Source: Arsenophonus apicola (lineage in GTDB: Bacteria; Pseudomonadota; Gammaproteobacteria; Enterobacterales; Enterobacteriaceae). From it: DNA of 64,000 nucleotides. The stretch is taken from positions 682,001 to 746,000 of the forward strand of contig NZ_CP084222.1 in the NCBI RefSeq assembly GCF_020268605.1, written 5' to 3'. Below the pieces are notes generated by a model. It saw nothing but the letters and a program-made list of their open reading frames with translations. It was not told the origin of the DNA and searched no databases. Below are positions 37,627 through 47,149 of the stretch, in pieces. Both the position numbers and the translations under genes were made by a program. How positions within the stretch are numbered: the stretch's first letter is position 1; the number at the start of each line of letters is the position of its first letter.

Positions 37627-38991
37627 ATGAAGACAAAAGCGATACTATTCGCCTCTGTTTTGCTTGTTGGCTGTCAAATGAACCCCAAAAAGCAAACACC
37701 AGATCCGTCTTCAGCCAATCAAGATATTGAAACCACCGCTTGGGAATCAACCTATTTAATAGAAAATGATTTGTGGGGTTATATTAGTAATGAGCTGAAA
37801 ATGGATATTCCTGCTAATGCCAGGATCGCAAATCAAATCAAATCTTATTTAGCCAAAAAAAGCTATCTGCAGAATGTGACATTACGCGCAGAGCCTTACA
37901 TGTACTGGATTGTTGAAAAAATTGATCAGCGTAACTTGCCAATGGAGCTGGCCTTAGTTCCTATTGTGGAAAGCGCTTTTAATCCCCATGCAACCTCTCA
38001 GGCACAGGCAACAGGATTATGGCAGATTATTCCATTGACCGGTCAATCCTATGGATTAAAACAAAATAAATGGGTTGATGAACGCAGAGATGTCGCTGCC
38101 TCTACTACTGCAGCGCTAAATTTACTTCAACGTTTAAATAATTTATTCGACGGTGATTGGCCTTTAACCTTGGCTGCTTATAATTGTGGTGAAGGCTGCG
38201 TACTTAATGCCATTAAGAAAAATGAAACCCTTGGATTACCTACAGATTATTGGTCGTTATCATTACCTAAAGAAACCATGAACTATGTGCCAAAAATTTT
38301 GGCTCTCAGTGATATATTACGCAACAGCGATCAATATACATTGCCATTACCAACGACCAATAAAAATAATGCGCTTACCCAAGTGAATATCGGTGAACAA
38401 ATTACTTTACCGCAAGCAGCTAGACTTTCTGGGCTGTCGTTAACCACACTTAAAGCCTATAATCCTAATTTAAAGCATAATATAACCCCACCCACCGGCC
38501 CCTACACTATTATGCTACCAACCGATAAAGCTGAGCTGCTTAAAGATGCGCTTTCTGATCAAGATGTATTGAACAGTATTCGTCTTGCAGTTGCCAAAAA
38601 TAATAAACAGCTATTAGCTAAACAACTTGCTATCAGTAGTTATAAAGTTAAACGCGGTGATTCCTTATCGACTATCGCCAAACGTTTTAACATGACAACC
38701 GATAAACTTAAGTCACTAAATGGTATGAAAACAGCCAACTTGCGGATTGGGCAAACTTTAAAAATTAGCGGCAAACATAGTTATCGTACAGCAACTATGA
38801 TTGCTAAAAATAGCACTTCCCTAGGCAAGAAAGGTAAAGTTAATATCAAGACCTACAAAGTCCGTCAAGGGGATTCCTACTATAGTATTGCTAAACGTCA
38901 TGGTATCGATCTTAAGGATCTTATGAATTGGAATTCTGGCGTTAAAATAGCAGATTTAAAACCGGGGATAACATTAACTATTCACCTCTAA
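37627..38991 (+). CDS. mltD: Membrane-bound lytic murein transglycosylase D (lipoprotein)
   Basis: 454 residues, full length. A lipobox (ASVLLVGC, Cys about 16) marks an outer-membrane lipoprotein. It cleaves the MurNAc-GlcNAc bond of peptidoglycan, releasing 1,6-anhydro ends. The SLT domain (about residues 100-230) has the catalytic Glu in PIVESAFNPHATSQA, then ATGLWQIIPLTGQSYGL and LTLAAYNCGEG. Two LysM peptidoglycan-binding domains follow, about residues 338-382 (YKVKRGDSLSTIAKRF) and 410-454 (YKVRQGDSYYSIAKRHG). A degenerate LysM-like segment precedes them (VNIGEQITLPQAARLSGL). Same neighbours as in E. coli (gloB). A strong hairpin terminator follows. Confidence 0.96.
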   Translation: MKTKAILFASVLLVGCQMNPKKQTPDPSSANQDIETTAWESTYLIENDLWGYISNELKMDIPANARIANQIKSYLAKKSYLQNVTLRAEPYMYWIVEKIDQRNLPMELALVPIVESAFNPHATSQAQATGLWQIIPLTGQSYGLKQNKWVDERRDVAASTTAALNLLQRLNNLFDGDWPLTLAAYNCGEGCVLNAIKKNETLGLPTDYWSLSLPKETMNYVPKILALSDILRNSDQYTLPLPTTNKNNALTQVNIGEQITLPQAARLSGLSLTTLKAYNPNLKHNITPPTGPYTIMLPTDKAELLKDALSDQDVLNSIRLAVAKNNKQLLAKQLAISSYKVKRGDSLSTIAKRFNMTTDKLKSLNGMKTANLRIGQTLKISGKHSYRTATMIAKNSTSLGKKGKVNIKTYKVRQGDSYYSIAKRHGIDLKDLMNWNSGVKIADLKPGITLTIHL

Positions 38992-39000
38992 TAATATTAT

Positions 39001-39036
39001 GGAAAAATAACCCTTCTATTGAAAGGTTATTTTTCC
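39001..39036. terminator. Bidirectional terminator after mltD
   Basis: A perfect 12-bp stem, ggaaaaataacc (39001-39012) with ggttatttttcc (39025-39036). Its T-rich right arm serves the plus strand, and the facing gene at 39093 may use it too. Confidence 0.8.
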
Positions 39037-39092
39037 TCATTAATAAAAATTGACAATTATTTCTTTTTATTATTAGGCATTGAGATAATAAT

Positions 39093-39458
39093 CTATCCCG
39101 CCTGAACATGTCCGTAATCGGGACTAGTAAAATAAAAAATAGCAAATACTGAAAAAAATAAAAAATAGAGAATAATAAAAATCAGACTAATAATAAATGC
39201 AGCCAATCCAGCTCTATTCCAAGTATCCTGTACCACTTTAAACGTTCTTACATCATTATAGTTACCATTACACCATGCCCATTCATTCCCTTTAAAACCA
39301 CATACAAACATCCAAATAAAATTAAATAGTGGAATAATACAAAGAAGTGGCCAATAAGTTCGATTACCAAACCCCCAAAAAATACTGAACATAAAAGCGC
39401 CCCAATTCCACCCTTTAACTTCTTCTGGCATCATTTTTTTCTGGATTTGATTTTCCAT
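39093..39458 (-). CDS. Small integral membrane protein, KGNEWAW family
   Basis: 121 residues. A short polar N-terminus is followed by KGWNWGAFMFSIFWGFGNRTY, a membrane segment LLCIIPLFNFIWMFVCGF, the motif KGNEWAWCNGNY, then FKVVQDTWNRAG and a second long membrane segment (LAAFIISLIFIILYFLFFSV). This motif set (WNWGAFxxxxxWG, FKGNEWAW, FxxVQxxWxxAG) recurs in small hypothetical membrane proteins that are common in Gram-positive bacteria, some mislabelled as ribonuclease G. No function is established. Its presence between mltD and eno is not part of the E. coli order, so it belongs to a small insertion together with the TPS-domain gene. ATG 39456-39458 has ggagctaattatgg upstream, a good ribosome site. 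Confidence 0.75.
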   Translation of the reverse strand: MENQIQKKMMPEEVKGWNWGAFMFSIFWGFGNRTYWPLLCIIPLFNFIWMFVCGFKGNEWAWCNGNYNDVRTFKVVQDTWNRAGLAAFIISLIFIILYFLFFSVFAIFYFTSPDYGHVQAG

Positions 39459-39764
39459 AATTAGCTCCTAAAATCACAAGTAAAAAGCAACTGAAATATA
39501 GACGATTTCAATATCAAAGCAAATTTTCTTTTTTATTGTATTTAATATTTATTATAAATAAAAAAATAAATAGCTATTTAATCAACTTAAAAAAATAAAA
39601 TATTAGTTCATAAAATCATATTTATAATTAAAAATAATTTGACATTAATTATCTAAAGCAATTTTAAATAAGATTATTGGTAAAATCAAAATCTAGAATT
39701 TCATATATAATAAACCTGACATAAATTTTTTATCATAAATATATTAATGTTAAAAGGAGTTATA
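39459..39764. other. Intergenic stretch between divergent genes
   Basis: Extremely AT-rich, with promoters for both flanking genes expected. Nothing else recognised. Confidence 0.45.
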
Positions 39765-40679
39765 ATGGACTATTACTCAATTTTATCCAAATTAAGTTTA
39801 AATTTTATATTATTTATTTTAATTAGTTTTAATAAATTTATTTATGCTGATACTTCTACTGTTGAAATTGCTAAACCACTGGAAAATGGAATTTCATATA
39901 ATACTTTTTCTGAACTGCCTTTTAGTCAAAATAGCATTACCTTTAATAACGATATTCTGTCAAATCCAAAACTGGATAACACAGCGGCTATGATTATTAT
40001 CGCAGAAATTACTAGTAATAAACACTCTAATCTACAAGGCTCAATCGGTATTAAAGGAACTATTGCTGATCTGATTATTGCCAATCCTAACGGGATCAGT
40101 TGGAAAAATGGTAAAACAGACAATGTCAAAAATCTGTCGCTTATCGCAGGTAAATTGGAAATCCCAGCGGAGAAAACGTTACAACAGCTGAAGAGTTTAA
40201 AATTCATTACCACAATAGGTAGCAGGATTAATTTAACTGATGATAGAGAAAATGCTTTGCCCATTAATAATCTGGTGAATATTGAGGCTAAAATAAATGT
40301 TGCTAAACTCAATCTTGTCGCCGATAAAATTACCATCAATGATAACATTACTCTTAACGCTGGACAGCAACATTTCCTTGCCGCAACTGGCGCGATTTCC
40401 TATAGCCTTCAGCAAGCTAATATTAAACTTAAGCACCTAATCAAACCGGATACTCATTTAACTTATTTACACCATAGTCAGTTTAAACTTGACCAACAAG
40501 CTATTGTCAAAGGACAAAATATTTTTCTGGAAAGCCATCCTTATCAATGTAGTAATAGTTATTCATGCAAAAATAATAATATTCAATTAAACGGTACGCT
40601 CATCGCGCAAAATTTTTCTCTACGTGGTGATAGTCTATTTGAAAATTCTGGATTGCTAATTTTTGGCCGGCAACCATAA
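39765..40679 (+). CDS. Orphan TPS-domain protein (truncated filamentous haemagglutinin/TpsA-like)
   Basis: 304 residues from ATG 39765, preceded by aaaggag 6 bases upstream. A signal peptide (NFILFILISFNKFIYA) leads into a haemagglutination-activity (TPS) domain: the NNDILSNPKL and QGSIGIKGTIADLIIANPNG segments include the family NPNGI motif, followed by repeating beta strands (KINVAKLNLVADKITI). TpsA proteins are usually thousands of residues and need a TpsB outer-membrane transporter; here the protein stops just after the TPS domain (GLLIFGRQP) and no TpsB gene is near. A Cys pair (QCSNSYSCK) lies near the end. It is either the remnant of a large adhesin or a stand-alone TPS domain. The frame and ribosome site are good, so it may still be expressed. 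Confidence 0.8.
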   Translation: MDYYSILSKLSLNFILFILISFNKFIYADTSTVEIAKPLENGISYNTFSELPFSQNSITFNNDILSNPKLDNTAAMIIIAEITSNKHSNLQGSIGIKGTIADLIIANPNGISWKNGKTDNVKNLSLIAGKLEIPAEKTLQQLKSLKFITTIGSRINLTDDRENALPINNLVNIEAKINVAKLNLVADKITINDNITLNAGQQHFLAATGAISYSLQQANIKLKHLIKPDTHLTYLHHSQFKLDQQAIVKGQNIFLESHPYQCSNSYSCKNNNIQLNGTLIAQNFSLRGDSLFENSGLLIFGRQP

Positions 40680-40745
40680 TAAATTGAAAACATCAATAAA
40701 CCTTTGCCCTTATTAAACCATAACGACATCCAAAGGATAATTAAT

Positions 40746-40778
40746 AAAAAGGCGAGATAACAATAAGTCTCTCGCCTT
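40746..40778 (-). terminator. Terminator after eno
   Basis: A 9-bp stem, aaggcgaga with tctcgcctt, is followed on the minus strand by a T5 run, 30 bases after the eno stop. Confidence 0.85.
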
Positions 40779-40807
40779 TAGTATCTGTTGAATCAACAAC
40801 GGTAAAC

Positions 40808-42109
40808 TTAAGCCTGGCCTTTCACTTCTTTTAGACCATTAAAAGGAACTTTTTCACCTAATGCTTCTTCAATACGAATTAATTGGTTATATTTAGCTAC
40901 CCGATCAGAACGGCTCATAGAACCTGTTTTGATCTGACCCGCTGCTGTTCCTACTGCCAAATCTGCAATTGTCGCGTCTTCAGTTTCACCTGAGCGATGT
41001 GAGATAACCGCCGTGTAACCCGCATCTTTCGCCATCTTAATTGCCGCTAAAGTTTCGGTTAAGGTACCAATCTGATTGAATTTAATCAAAATGGAATTAG
41101 CAATACCTTTTTCGATACCTTCTCGCAAGATCTTGGTATTAGTAACAAATAAATCATCACCCACTAACTGAATTTTGTCACCCAACACTTTAGTCTGATA
41201 GGCAAAACCATCCCAATCTGACTCATTAAGCCCATCTTCAATAGAAACGATAGGATATTGTTTGGTTAATTCTTCCAGATAATGAGTAAACTCTTGTGAA
41301 GTAAAAGTTTTACCTTCACCTTTCAGCTCATAATTACCGGTTTCCTGGTTGTAGAATTCTGAGGCAGCGCAATCCATGGCTAAGGTAATATCTTTACCTA
41401 ACACATAGCCTGCTGCTTCAACGGCTTCTTTAATTGCGGCTAAAGCGGCAGCATTAGATTCTAAATTTGGCGCATAACCACCTTCATCTCCCACCGCGGT
41501 ATTCATGCCTTTGGCTTTTAATACTTTTGCCAGGTGATGAAAAACTTCTGAACCCATCCGGACTGCTTCTTTCAAGCTTTTTGCGCCGACTGGCTGGATC
41601 ATAAACTCTTGAATATCTACATTGTTATCTGCATGTTCGCCACCATTGATAATATTCATCATCGGTAAGGGCATAGAGAATTTACCCGGCGTGCCATTCA
41701 ATTCAGCAATATGCTCATATAAAGGCATGCCTTTTGCCGCCGCTGCCGCTTTAGCATTAGCCAGTGAAACGGCTAAAATCGCATTAGCACCGAATTTAGA
41801 TTTATTTTCTGTACCATCTAAGTCGATCATGATTTTATCGATATTAGCCTGATCTTTGGCATCTTGGCCGATCAACGCATCAGCAATCGGGCCATTCACT
41901 GCGGCAACTGCTTTCAGGACACCTTTACCTAAAAAGCGAGCTTTATCACCATCACGTAGTTCCAATGCTTCTCGTGAACCGGTCGATGCACCAGAGGGTG
42001 CCGCTGCTAAACCAACAAATCCCCCTTCTAAATGAACCTCTGCTTCAACAGTCGGATTACCACGGGAGTCGATGATTTCACGCCCGATGACTTTAACGAT
42101 TTTGGACAT
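40808..42109 (-). CDS. eno: Enolase
   Basis: 433 residues (E. coli 432). It converts 2-phosphoglycerate to phosphoenolpyruvate and is a scaffold part of the RNA degradosome in E. coli. Key motifs are GNPTVEAEVHLE, the substrate loop APSGASTGSREALELRDGD, the magnesium and catalytic residues in VGDEGGYAPNL, SIEDGLNESDWDG and GDDLFVTN, the catalytic Lys in LIKFNQIGTLTET and the SHRSGETED signature. It lies 66 bases after pyrG on the same strand, as in E. coli pyrG-eno. Confidence 0.97.
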   Translation of the reverse strand: MSKIVKVIGREIIDSRGNPTVEAEVHLEGGFVGLAAAPSGASTGSREALELRDGDKARFLGKGVLKAVAAVNGPIADALIGQDAKDQANIDKIMIDLDGTENKSKFGANAILAVSLANAKAAAAAKGMPLYEHIAELNGTPGKFSMPLPMMNIINGGEHADNNVDIQEFMIQPVGAKSLKEAVRMGSEVFHHLAKVLKAKGMNTAVGDEGGYAPNLESNAAALAAIKEAVEAAGYVLGKDITLAMDCAASEFYNQETGNYELKGEGKTFTSQEFTHYLEELTKQYPIVSIEDGLNESDWDGFAYQTKVLGDKIQLVGDDLFVTNTKILREGIEKGIANSILIKFNQIGTLTETLAAIKMAKDAGYTAVISHRSGETEDATIADLAVGTAAGQIKTGSMSRSDRVAKYNQLIRIEEALGEKVPFNGLKEVKGQA

Positions 42110-42175
42110 TAAATTTTCCTCAGTACAAGTTAAATTTCAGCCAATGGTAACAAATTAATACCATTAACCCATATC

Positions 42176-43813
42176 TCATTTCAGCTGGCCTTGCTGATAT
42201 TCCTTCGCAGCTTTGATAAAACCAGCAAATAAAGGATGACCATCCCTTGGTGTCGAAGTAAATTCAGGATGAAACTGACAAGCTACAAACCAAGGATGGT
42301 TAGGATCCTCAATAATTTCCACCAGCTTATTGTCCGCCGAGCGTCCTGCAATACATAAACCCGCTTCTTCAATCCGCGCTAAAAGCATATTATTGACTTC
42401 AAAACGGTGGCGATGCCGTTCCATAATTGTGTCGCTATTGTATAACTCACGGACTTTACTGCCTTTCACTAAATGGCATAATTGACCACCTACTCGCATC
42501 GTACCGCCAAGATCACTCTTCTCATTGCGAACTTTAATATTACCACTGTCATCAGACCATTCCGTAATTAAAGCAACAACTGGATAGGGACAATCTGGCG
42601 CAAATTCTGTCGAGTTTGCCCCTGCCATACCGGCAACATGACGAGCATATTCAATCAGGGCAACCTGCATTCCCAGGCAAATACCCAAATAAGGAATATT
42701 ATTTTCCCGTGCGTAACGTGCTGCCATAATTTTTCCTTCGACACCCCGTTCACCAAAACCACCTGGAACTAGGATAGCATCAAGTCCTTTTAGTAGCTCG
42801 CTACCACGCGCTTCAATATCTTCCGAATCAATCAGTTTAATATTTACTGTTAAACGATTTTTTAAACCGCCATGTTTTAACGCTTCAATAACCGATTTAT
42901 AAGCATCAGGTAACTCTATATATTTACCTACCATGCCAATAGTTACCTTACCTACCGGGTTGGCTTGCGCATCAATAACCTGTTCCCATTCAGACAAATC
43001 AGCGGCTGGGCATGCAAGTTCAAATTTCTCACAAATATAATCATCTAACTGCTGAGATTTCAATAATGCAGGAATTTTATAAATTGAATCAACATCCTCT
43101 AATGAAATCACCGCTTTTTCCGGTACATTGCAGAAAAGCGCAATTTTTGCCCGTTCATTTACAGGAATAACCCGATCAGAACGGCAAATTAACACGTCCG
43201 GCTGAATACCAATAGAAAGAAGTTCTTTTACCGAATGTTGCGTCGGTTTGGTTTTAACTTCACCCGCAGCAGGTAAATAAGGGACTAAAGTAAGATGCAA
43301 GAAAAGGGTGTGTTTACGACCAACATCAACAGCTAATTGGCGAATCGCTTCCAAAAAAGGTAAAGATTCAATATCGCCCACTGTACCACCAACTTCAACC
43401 AAAACGATATCATGACCTTCTCCGCCACGAATAATCCGATTTTTGATCTCATCGGTAATATGAGGAATAACTTGAATGGTTTCGCCTAAATAATCACCAC
43501 GACGCTCTTTACGTAACACTTCAGAGTATACGCGACCGGTGGTGAAATTATTACGGCGTGTCATTTTAGTACGAATAAAACGTTCATAATGCCCTAGGTC
43601 AAGATCAGTTTCTGCACCATCTTCAGTAACAAAAACTTCTCCATGTTGGATTGGGCTCATCGTGCCTGGATCAACATTAATATAAGGATCCAGTTTCATA
43701 ATGGTAACATTCAGTCCACGGGCTTCAAGTATAGCAGCCAAAGAGGCTGCGGCAATGCCTTTGCCCAGAGAGGAAACTACCCCGCCGGTTACAAAAATAT
43801 AATTTGTTTTCAT
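42176..43813 (-). CDS. pyrG: CTP synthase
   Basis: 545 residues, equal to E. coli. It aminates UTP to CTP using glutamine and ATP. The synthetase domain starts FVTGGVVSSLGKGIAAASLA and has the KLDPYINVDPGTM and EVGGTVGDIESLPFLEA motifs; the glutaminase domain (from about residue 290) has the nucleophile in LGICLGMQVALIEYAR, and the His/Glu of the triad in CQFHPEFTSTP. First gene of pyrG-eno; mazG lies 224 bases upstream, as in E. coli. Confidence 0.97.
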   Translation of the reverse strand: MKTNYIFVTGGVVSSLGKGIAAASLAAILEARGLNVTIMKLDPYINVDPGTMSPIQHGEVFVTEDGAETDLDLGHYERFIRTKMTRRNNFTTGRVYSEVLRKERRGDYLGETIQVIPHITDEIKNRIIRGGEGHDIVLVEVGGTVGDIESLPFLEAIRQLAVDVGRKHTLFLHLTLVPYLPAAGEVKTKPTQHSVKELLSIGIQPDVLICRSDRVIPVNERAKIALFCNVPEKAVISLEDVDSIYKIPALLKSQQLDDYICEKFELACPAADLSEWEQVIDAQANPVGKVTIGMVGKYIELPDAYKSVIEALKHGGLKNRLTVNIKLIDSEDIEARGSELLKGLDAILVPGGFGERGVEGKIMAARYARENNIPYLGICLGMQVALIEYARHVAGMAGANSTEFAPDCPYPVVALITEWSDDSGNIKVRNEKSDLGGTMRVGGQLCHLVKGSKVRELYNSDTIMERHRHRFEVNNMLLARIEEAGLCIAGRSADNKLVEIIEDPNHPWFVACQFHPEFTSTPRDGHPLFAGFIKAAKEYQQGQLK

Positions 43814-44037
43814 GCTGAACCTGAAAATTTAGGTGTAAAAGACGATGAATATAACAGGACGGGAAAGCAGTATACCCTAACCTTAAATCTGCTACAAATG
43901 TTCTTAGCCTATTAAGGTTAATTTTCATCAATAATCTTTTAATATCAAGAATTAACTTTGGTCAATTCCCTGCAACAAATAGCTGCTCGATTATAACATT
44001 CTAACTAATATTTAATCCATTCAGCTAAAAACAGGAA

Positions 44038-44829
44038 TCACTCTTTTTTAATTTGCTGCCAAAGTTTTTCCATTTCATCTAGTGTAGCATTTTCTAATGA
44101 ACTGCCTTTGTTTAAGATCAGTTTTTCTACTTGACGAAAGCGGCGTTCAAATTTATGACACGCTTTCTGTAATGCTAATTCTGGCTCATGGCCAAGATGG
44201 CGCGATAAATTAACCACTGCAAAAAGTAAATCACCAATTTCTTCTTCAATACGCGACTGTATCGGTGCAGGCTTATTAATTTCTGCCAAAACTTCTTCAA
44301 TTTCTTCATGCACTTTGGCTAATACTGGTGCAAATTCTTTCCAATCAAAACCCACAGCTGCACAGCGTTTTTGCATTTTATTAGCCTTCATTAATGCCGG
44401 CAGTACTGGTGGAATATCATCCAAAACGGAATGCTGGTTTTTTGCTGCTCGTTCTTTAACTTTATTTTTTTCCCAATCATAGTTTGCTTTATCGCTATTT
44501 ACGCGTGATTGCCCAGCAAAAATATGGGGATGACGTGATATTAACTTTTGATTAACAACTTGGCAGATTTCATTAAAATCAAATAATGCTTGTTCTTTTG
44601 CCATTTGAGCATAAAAGACAATATGAAACAGTAAATCACCCAATTCTTCTTTTAAAGCAGCAAAATCCTGTTGTTCAATCGCATCAAGAACTTCATAAGT
44701 TTCCTCCAGCGTATAAGGCGCTATTGTGGCAAAAGATTGCACTTTATCCCATGCACAACCATGCTCAGGATCACGTAACTGAGTCATAATCAATAACAAT
44801 CGTTCTATTGTACCTGAGTCCGTTTGCAT
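44038..44829 (-). CDS. mazG: Nucleoside triphosphate pyrophosphohydrolase MazG
   Basis: 263 residues from ATG 44827-44829, which has ggatggaaa upstream and matches E. coli MazG in length (263); a TTG five codons earlier is less likely. It hydrolyses NTPs and dNTPs to monophosphates, and in E. coli lowers ppGpp during starvation. Two MazG domains are visible: N-terminal (LRDPEHGCAWDKVQSFATI, YTLEETYEVLDAIEQ, LKEELGDLLFHIVFYAQM) and C-terminal (VHEEIEEVLAEIN, RIEEEIGDLLFAVVNLSRHL), each with the EExxE and ExxD metal motifs. In E. coli the toxin-antitoxin pair mazEF separates it from relA; here only 72 bases do, so mazEF is missing. Confidence 0.95.
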   Translation of the reverse strand: MQTDSGTIERLLLIMTQLRDPEHGCAWDKVQSFATIAPYTLEETYEVLDAIEQQDFAALKEELGDLLFHIVFYAQMAKEQALFDFNEICQVVNQKLISRHPHIFAGQSRVNSDKANYDWEKNKVKERAAKNQHSVLDDIPPVLPALMKANKMQKRCAAVGFDWKEFAPVLAKVHEEIEEVLAEINKPAPIQSRIEEEIGDLLFAVVNLSRHLGHEPELALQKACHKFERRFRQVEKLILNKGSSLENATLDEMEKLWQQIKKE

Positions 44830-44901
44830 GTAATTTCCATCCAAAGTTAATAAAGATCAAAAACCAATTAACGCACTGCTTGCTAAAACATGAGGTAATA
44901 A

Positions 44902-47136
44902 TTACGACTTAATATGACGTTTTGCCTCGAATACATCAGGAAGTTGATTCAATTTCGCCAAAATACGACCTAAAACAGGTAAATTATAGATTTCAATATT
45001 CATATCAATCGTGGCCAATTGTTGTTTAATATCACTACGACTACTAACACTTAAAACATTTACTTTTTCATTAGCAAGGACAGTCGTGATATCTCTTAAT
45101 AATCCACTCCGATCATTAGCAAGAATTCGCAGGCCTAATGAATAACCACTTGAGTAGTTTTCTCCCCAAATAGCATCGACTATTCTTTCTGGAGCGTGCA
45201 ATTGTAGCTCAATCAGTTGCTCACAATCGATACGATGGATAGAAATACCTCGACCTTTGGTAATAAAACCAACAATATCATCACCAGGAATTGGCTGACA
45301 GCAACGAGCAATGTGGTGCATCAAGTTGCCAACACCTTCTACAACAATGCTACCACTATCCTTTACTGGCAAGCGGTTAGCAGATATTTTATCTTCCAAC
45401 GTCTTTAAAGCGGCGCGATCGGCTTCTTCGGCAGTCGTTTGGCTAAATTTATTCTGTAAAAAATTTACCAGTTGATTAATACGAATATCACCAACGCCAA
45501 TACCAGCGAGAATTTCATCCAACGAGTTAACGTTGTAGCGCGTTAATAACAACTTTTCAGCCTCTTTTAAACTTACCGCTAAATGATTAAGTTCGTTATC
45601 TAATATTTGCCTTCCTGCCTGGATATTTTTATCACGATCCTGCTTACGAAACCAATTGTGGATCTTAGCGCGACCACGACTTGTCGTAATGTAACCTAAA
45701 TTTGGATTGAGCCAGTCACGGCTAGGGTTTGGATACTTTTGCGTGATAATTTCAACTTGATCTCCCATCTGTAAGTGATAGCTAAAAGGCACAATTCGGC
45801 CGCTGACCTTAGCGCCAATACAGCGATGGCCAACATCACTATGAATGTGGTAGGCAAAATCAAGTGGGGTTGAACCAGCAGGCAAATCAATAACATCACC
45901 TTTAGGAGTAAAAACATAGACGCGATCATCAAAAACCTGGCTACGAACTTCATCAAGCATTTCCCCTGAATCAGCCATCTCTTCCTGCCAGGCTATCAAT
46001 TTTCTCAACCAGACAATACGATTTTCATAGCTACTCTCTTTGCCCGTTATTACTGCTCCTTCTTTATATTTCCAATGAGCAGCAATACCTAATTCTGCAT
46101 CTTCGTGCATTTGTCGAGTCCGAATTTGTATTTCAATCGTTTTACCGTTTGGCCCTAATACCACAGTATGAATGGATTGATAACCATTTGGTTTTGGATT
46201 AGCAACATAATCATCAAATTCATCAGGTAAATGACGAAAATGGGTATGCACAATACCTAATGCAGCGTAACAGTCTTGCAAACGTTCAACGACAATCCGC
46301 ACAGCGCGAACATCAAAAAGTTCATCAAAAGTCAGATATTTTTTTTGCATCTTTCGCCAGATGCTATATATATGCTTTGGACGGCCATAAATTTCTGCTG
46401 TAATGCTTTCCTGTAACATAAAGTGTCGCAGTGACGAAACAAAATCATCAATATATCGTTCACGATCAATACGTCGTTCATGGAGTAATTCAGCAATCTT
46501 TTTATATTCATCCGGGTGTAAATAATGAAAACAGAAATCTTCTAGCTCCCATTTCAATTGCCCAATGCCTAAACGGTTGGCCAAAGGAGCATATATATTT
46601 AAGCACTCTTTTGCTGCTAGGACTCTTTCATCTTCAGAGCGATCCCTTACCTCACGTAAATAGGCAATGCGTTCTGCTATCTTAATCACCACGCAACGAA
46701 AATCTTCCACCATGGCGAGTAACATCCGGCGAATATTATCTACCTGGCTAGAACTCTTGTCGCCTAATTGGTTAGCATTCAACTGGCGAATGGCGTCCAT
46801 CTCCATCACACCTTTAACTAAAGCGTGCATGGATTTACCAAACTCAATATTAATAATTTCCTCATTGACAATTTTGGCATCAACTAGTGGAAATAGCATT
46901 GCTGCGCGCAGACTATCGAGATCCATACTTAATGTTGACAGGATTTCTCCCATCTCGATCCCACGCCAAAGTAATAATTGACTATTTTCATAGTGCTGAA
47001 CTTTGCTAAAGCAGTAATGCCAAAGTTCAATTAACTTTTTTTCTGAGTCATTGTTGCTAAGTTTGAGACTAGCAACCCATTTATCAACGGCAAATTCACC
47101 TGCAGATGTCAAATGAGCGCTTCTAATTGCAACCAT
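44902..47136 (-). CDS. relA: GTP pyrophosphokinase RelA, (p)ppGpp synthetase I
   Basis: 744 residues from ATG 47134-47136 (preceded by aggaaaga), the E. coli length; a longer frame to 47190 overlaps rlmD and is rejected. It makes (p)ppGpp on ribosomes stalled with uncharged tRNA. Domains: an inactive HD hydrolase-like region (about 30-200), the synthetase domain (YGRPKHIYSIWRKMQKK, FDELFDVRAVRIV, PKPNGYQSIHTVV with EIQIRTRQMHEDAELGIAAHW), TGS domain (VYVFTPKGDVIDLPAGSTPLD), zinc-finger-like CC motif (HIARCCQPIPGDDIVGF) and a C-terminal ACT domain. Complete, so the stringent response with dksA appears intact. Confidence 0.97.
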   Translation of the reverse strand: MVAIRSAHLTSAGEFAVDKWVASLKLSNNDSEKKLIELWHYCFSKVQHYENSQLLLWRGIEMGEILSTLSMDLDSLRAAMLFPLVDAKIVNEEIINIEFGKSMHALVKGVMEMDAIRQLNANQLGDKSSSQVDNIRRMLLAMVEDFRCVVIKIAERIAYLREVRDRSEDERVLAAKECLNIYAPLANRLGIGQLKWELEDFCFHYLHPDEYKKIAELLHERRIDRERYIDDFVSSLRHFMLQESITAEIYGRPKHIYSIWRKMQKKYLTFDELFDVRAVRIVVERLQDCYAALGIVHTHFRHLPDEFDDYVANPKPNGYQSIHTVVLGPNGKTIEIQIRTRQMHEDAELGIAAHWKYKEGAVITGKESSYENRIVWLRKLIAWQEEMADSGEMLDEVRSQVFDDRVYVFTPKGDVIDLPAGSTPLDFAYHIHSDVGHRCIGAKVSGRIVPFSYHLQMGDQVEIITQKYPNPSRDWLNPNLGYITTSRGRAKIHNWFRKQDRDKNIQAGRQILDNELNHLAVSLKEAEKLLLTRYNVNSLDEILAGIGVGDIRINQLVNFLQNKFSQTTAEEADRAALKTLEDKISANRLPVKDSGSIVVEGVGNLMHHIARCCQPIPGDDIVGFITKGRGISIHRIDCEQLIELQLHAPERIVDAIWGENYSSGYSLGLRILANDRSGLLRDITTVLANEKVNVLSVSSRSDIKQQLATIDMNIEIYNLPVLGRILAKLNQLPDVFEAKRHIKS

Positions 47137-47149
47137 AATCTTTCCTTGC

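Noticed and set aside
43643..43931. Open frames on both strands around the pyrG start
   Set aside because: Shadows of pyrG and its leader.
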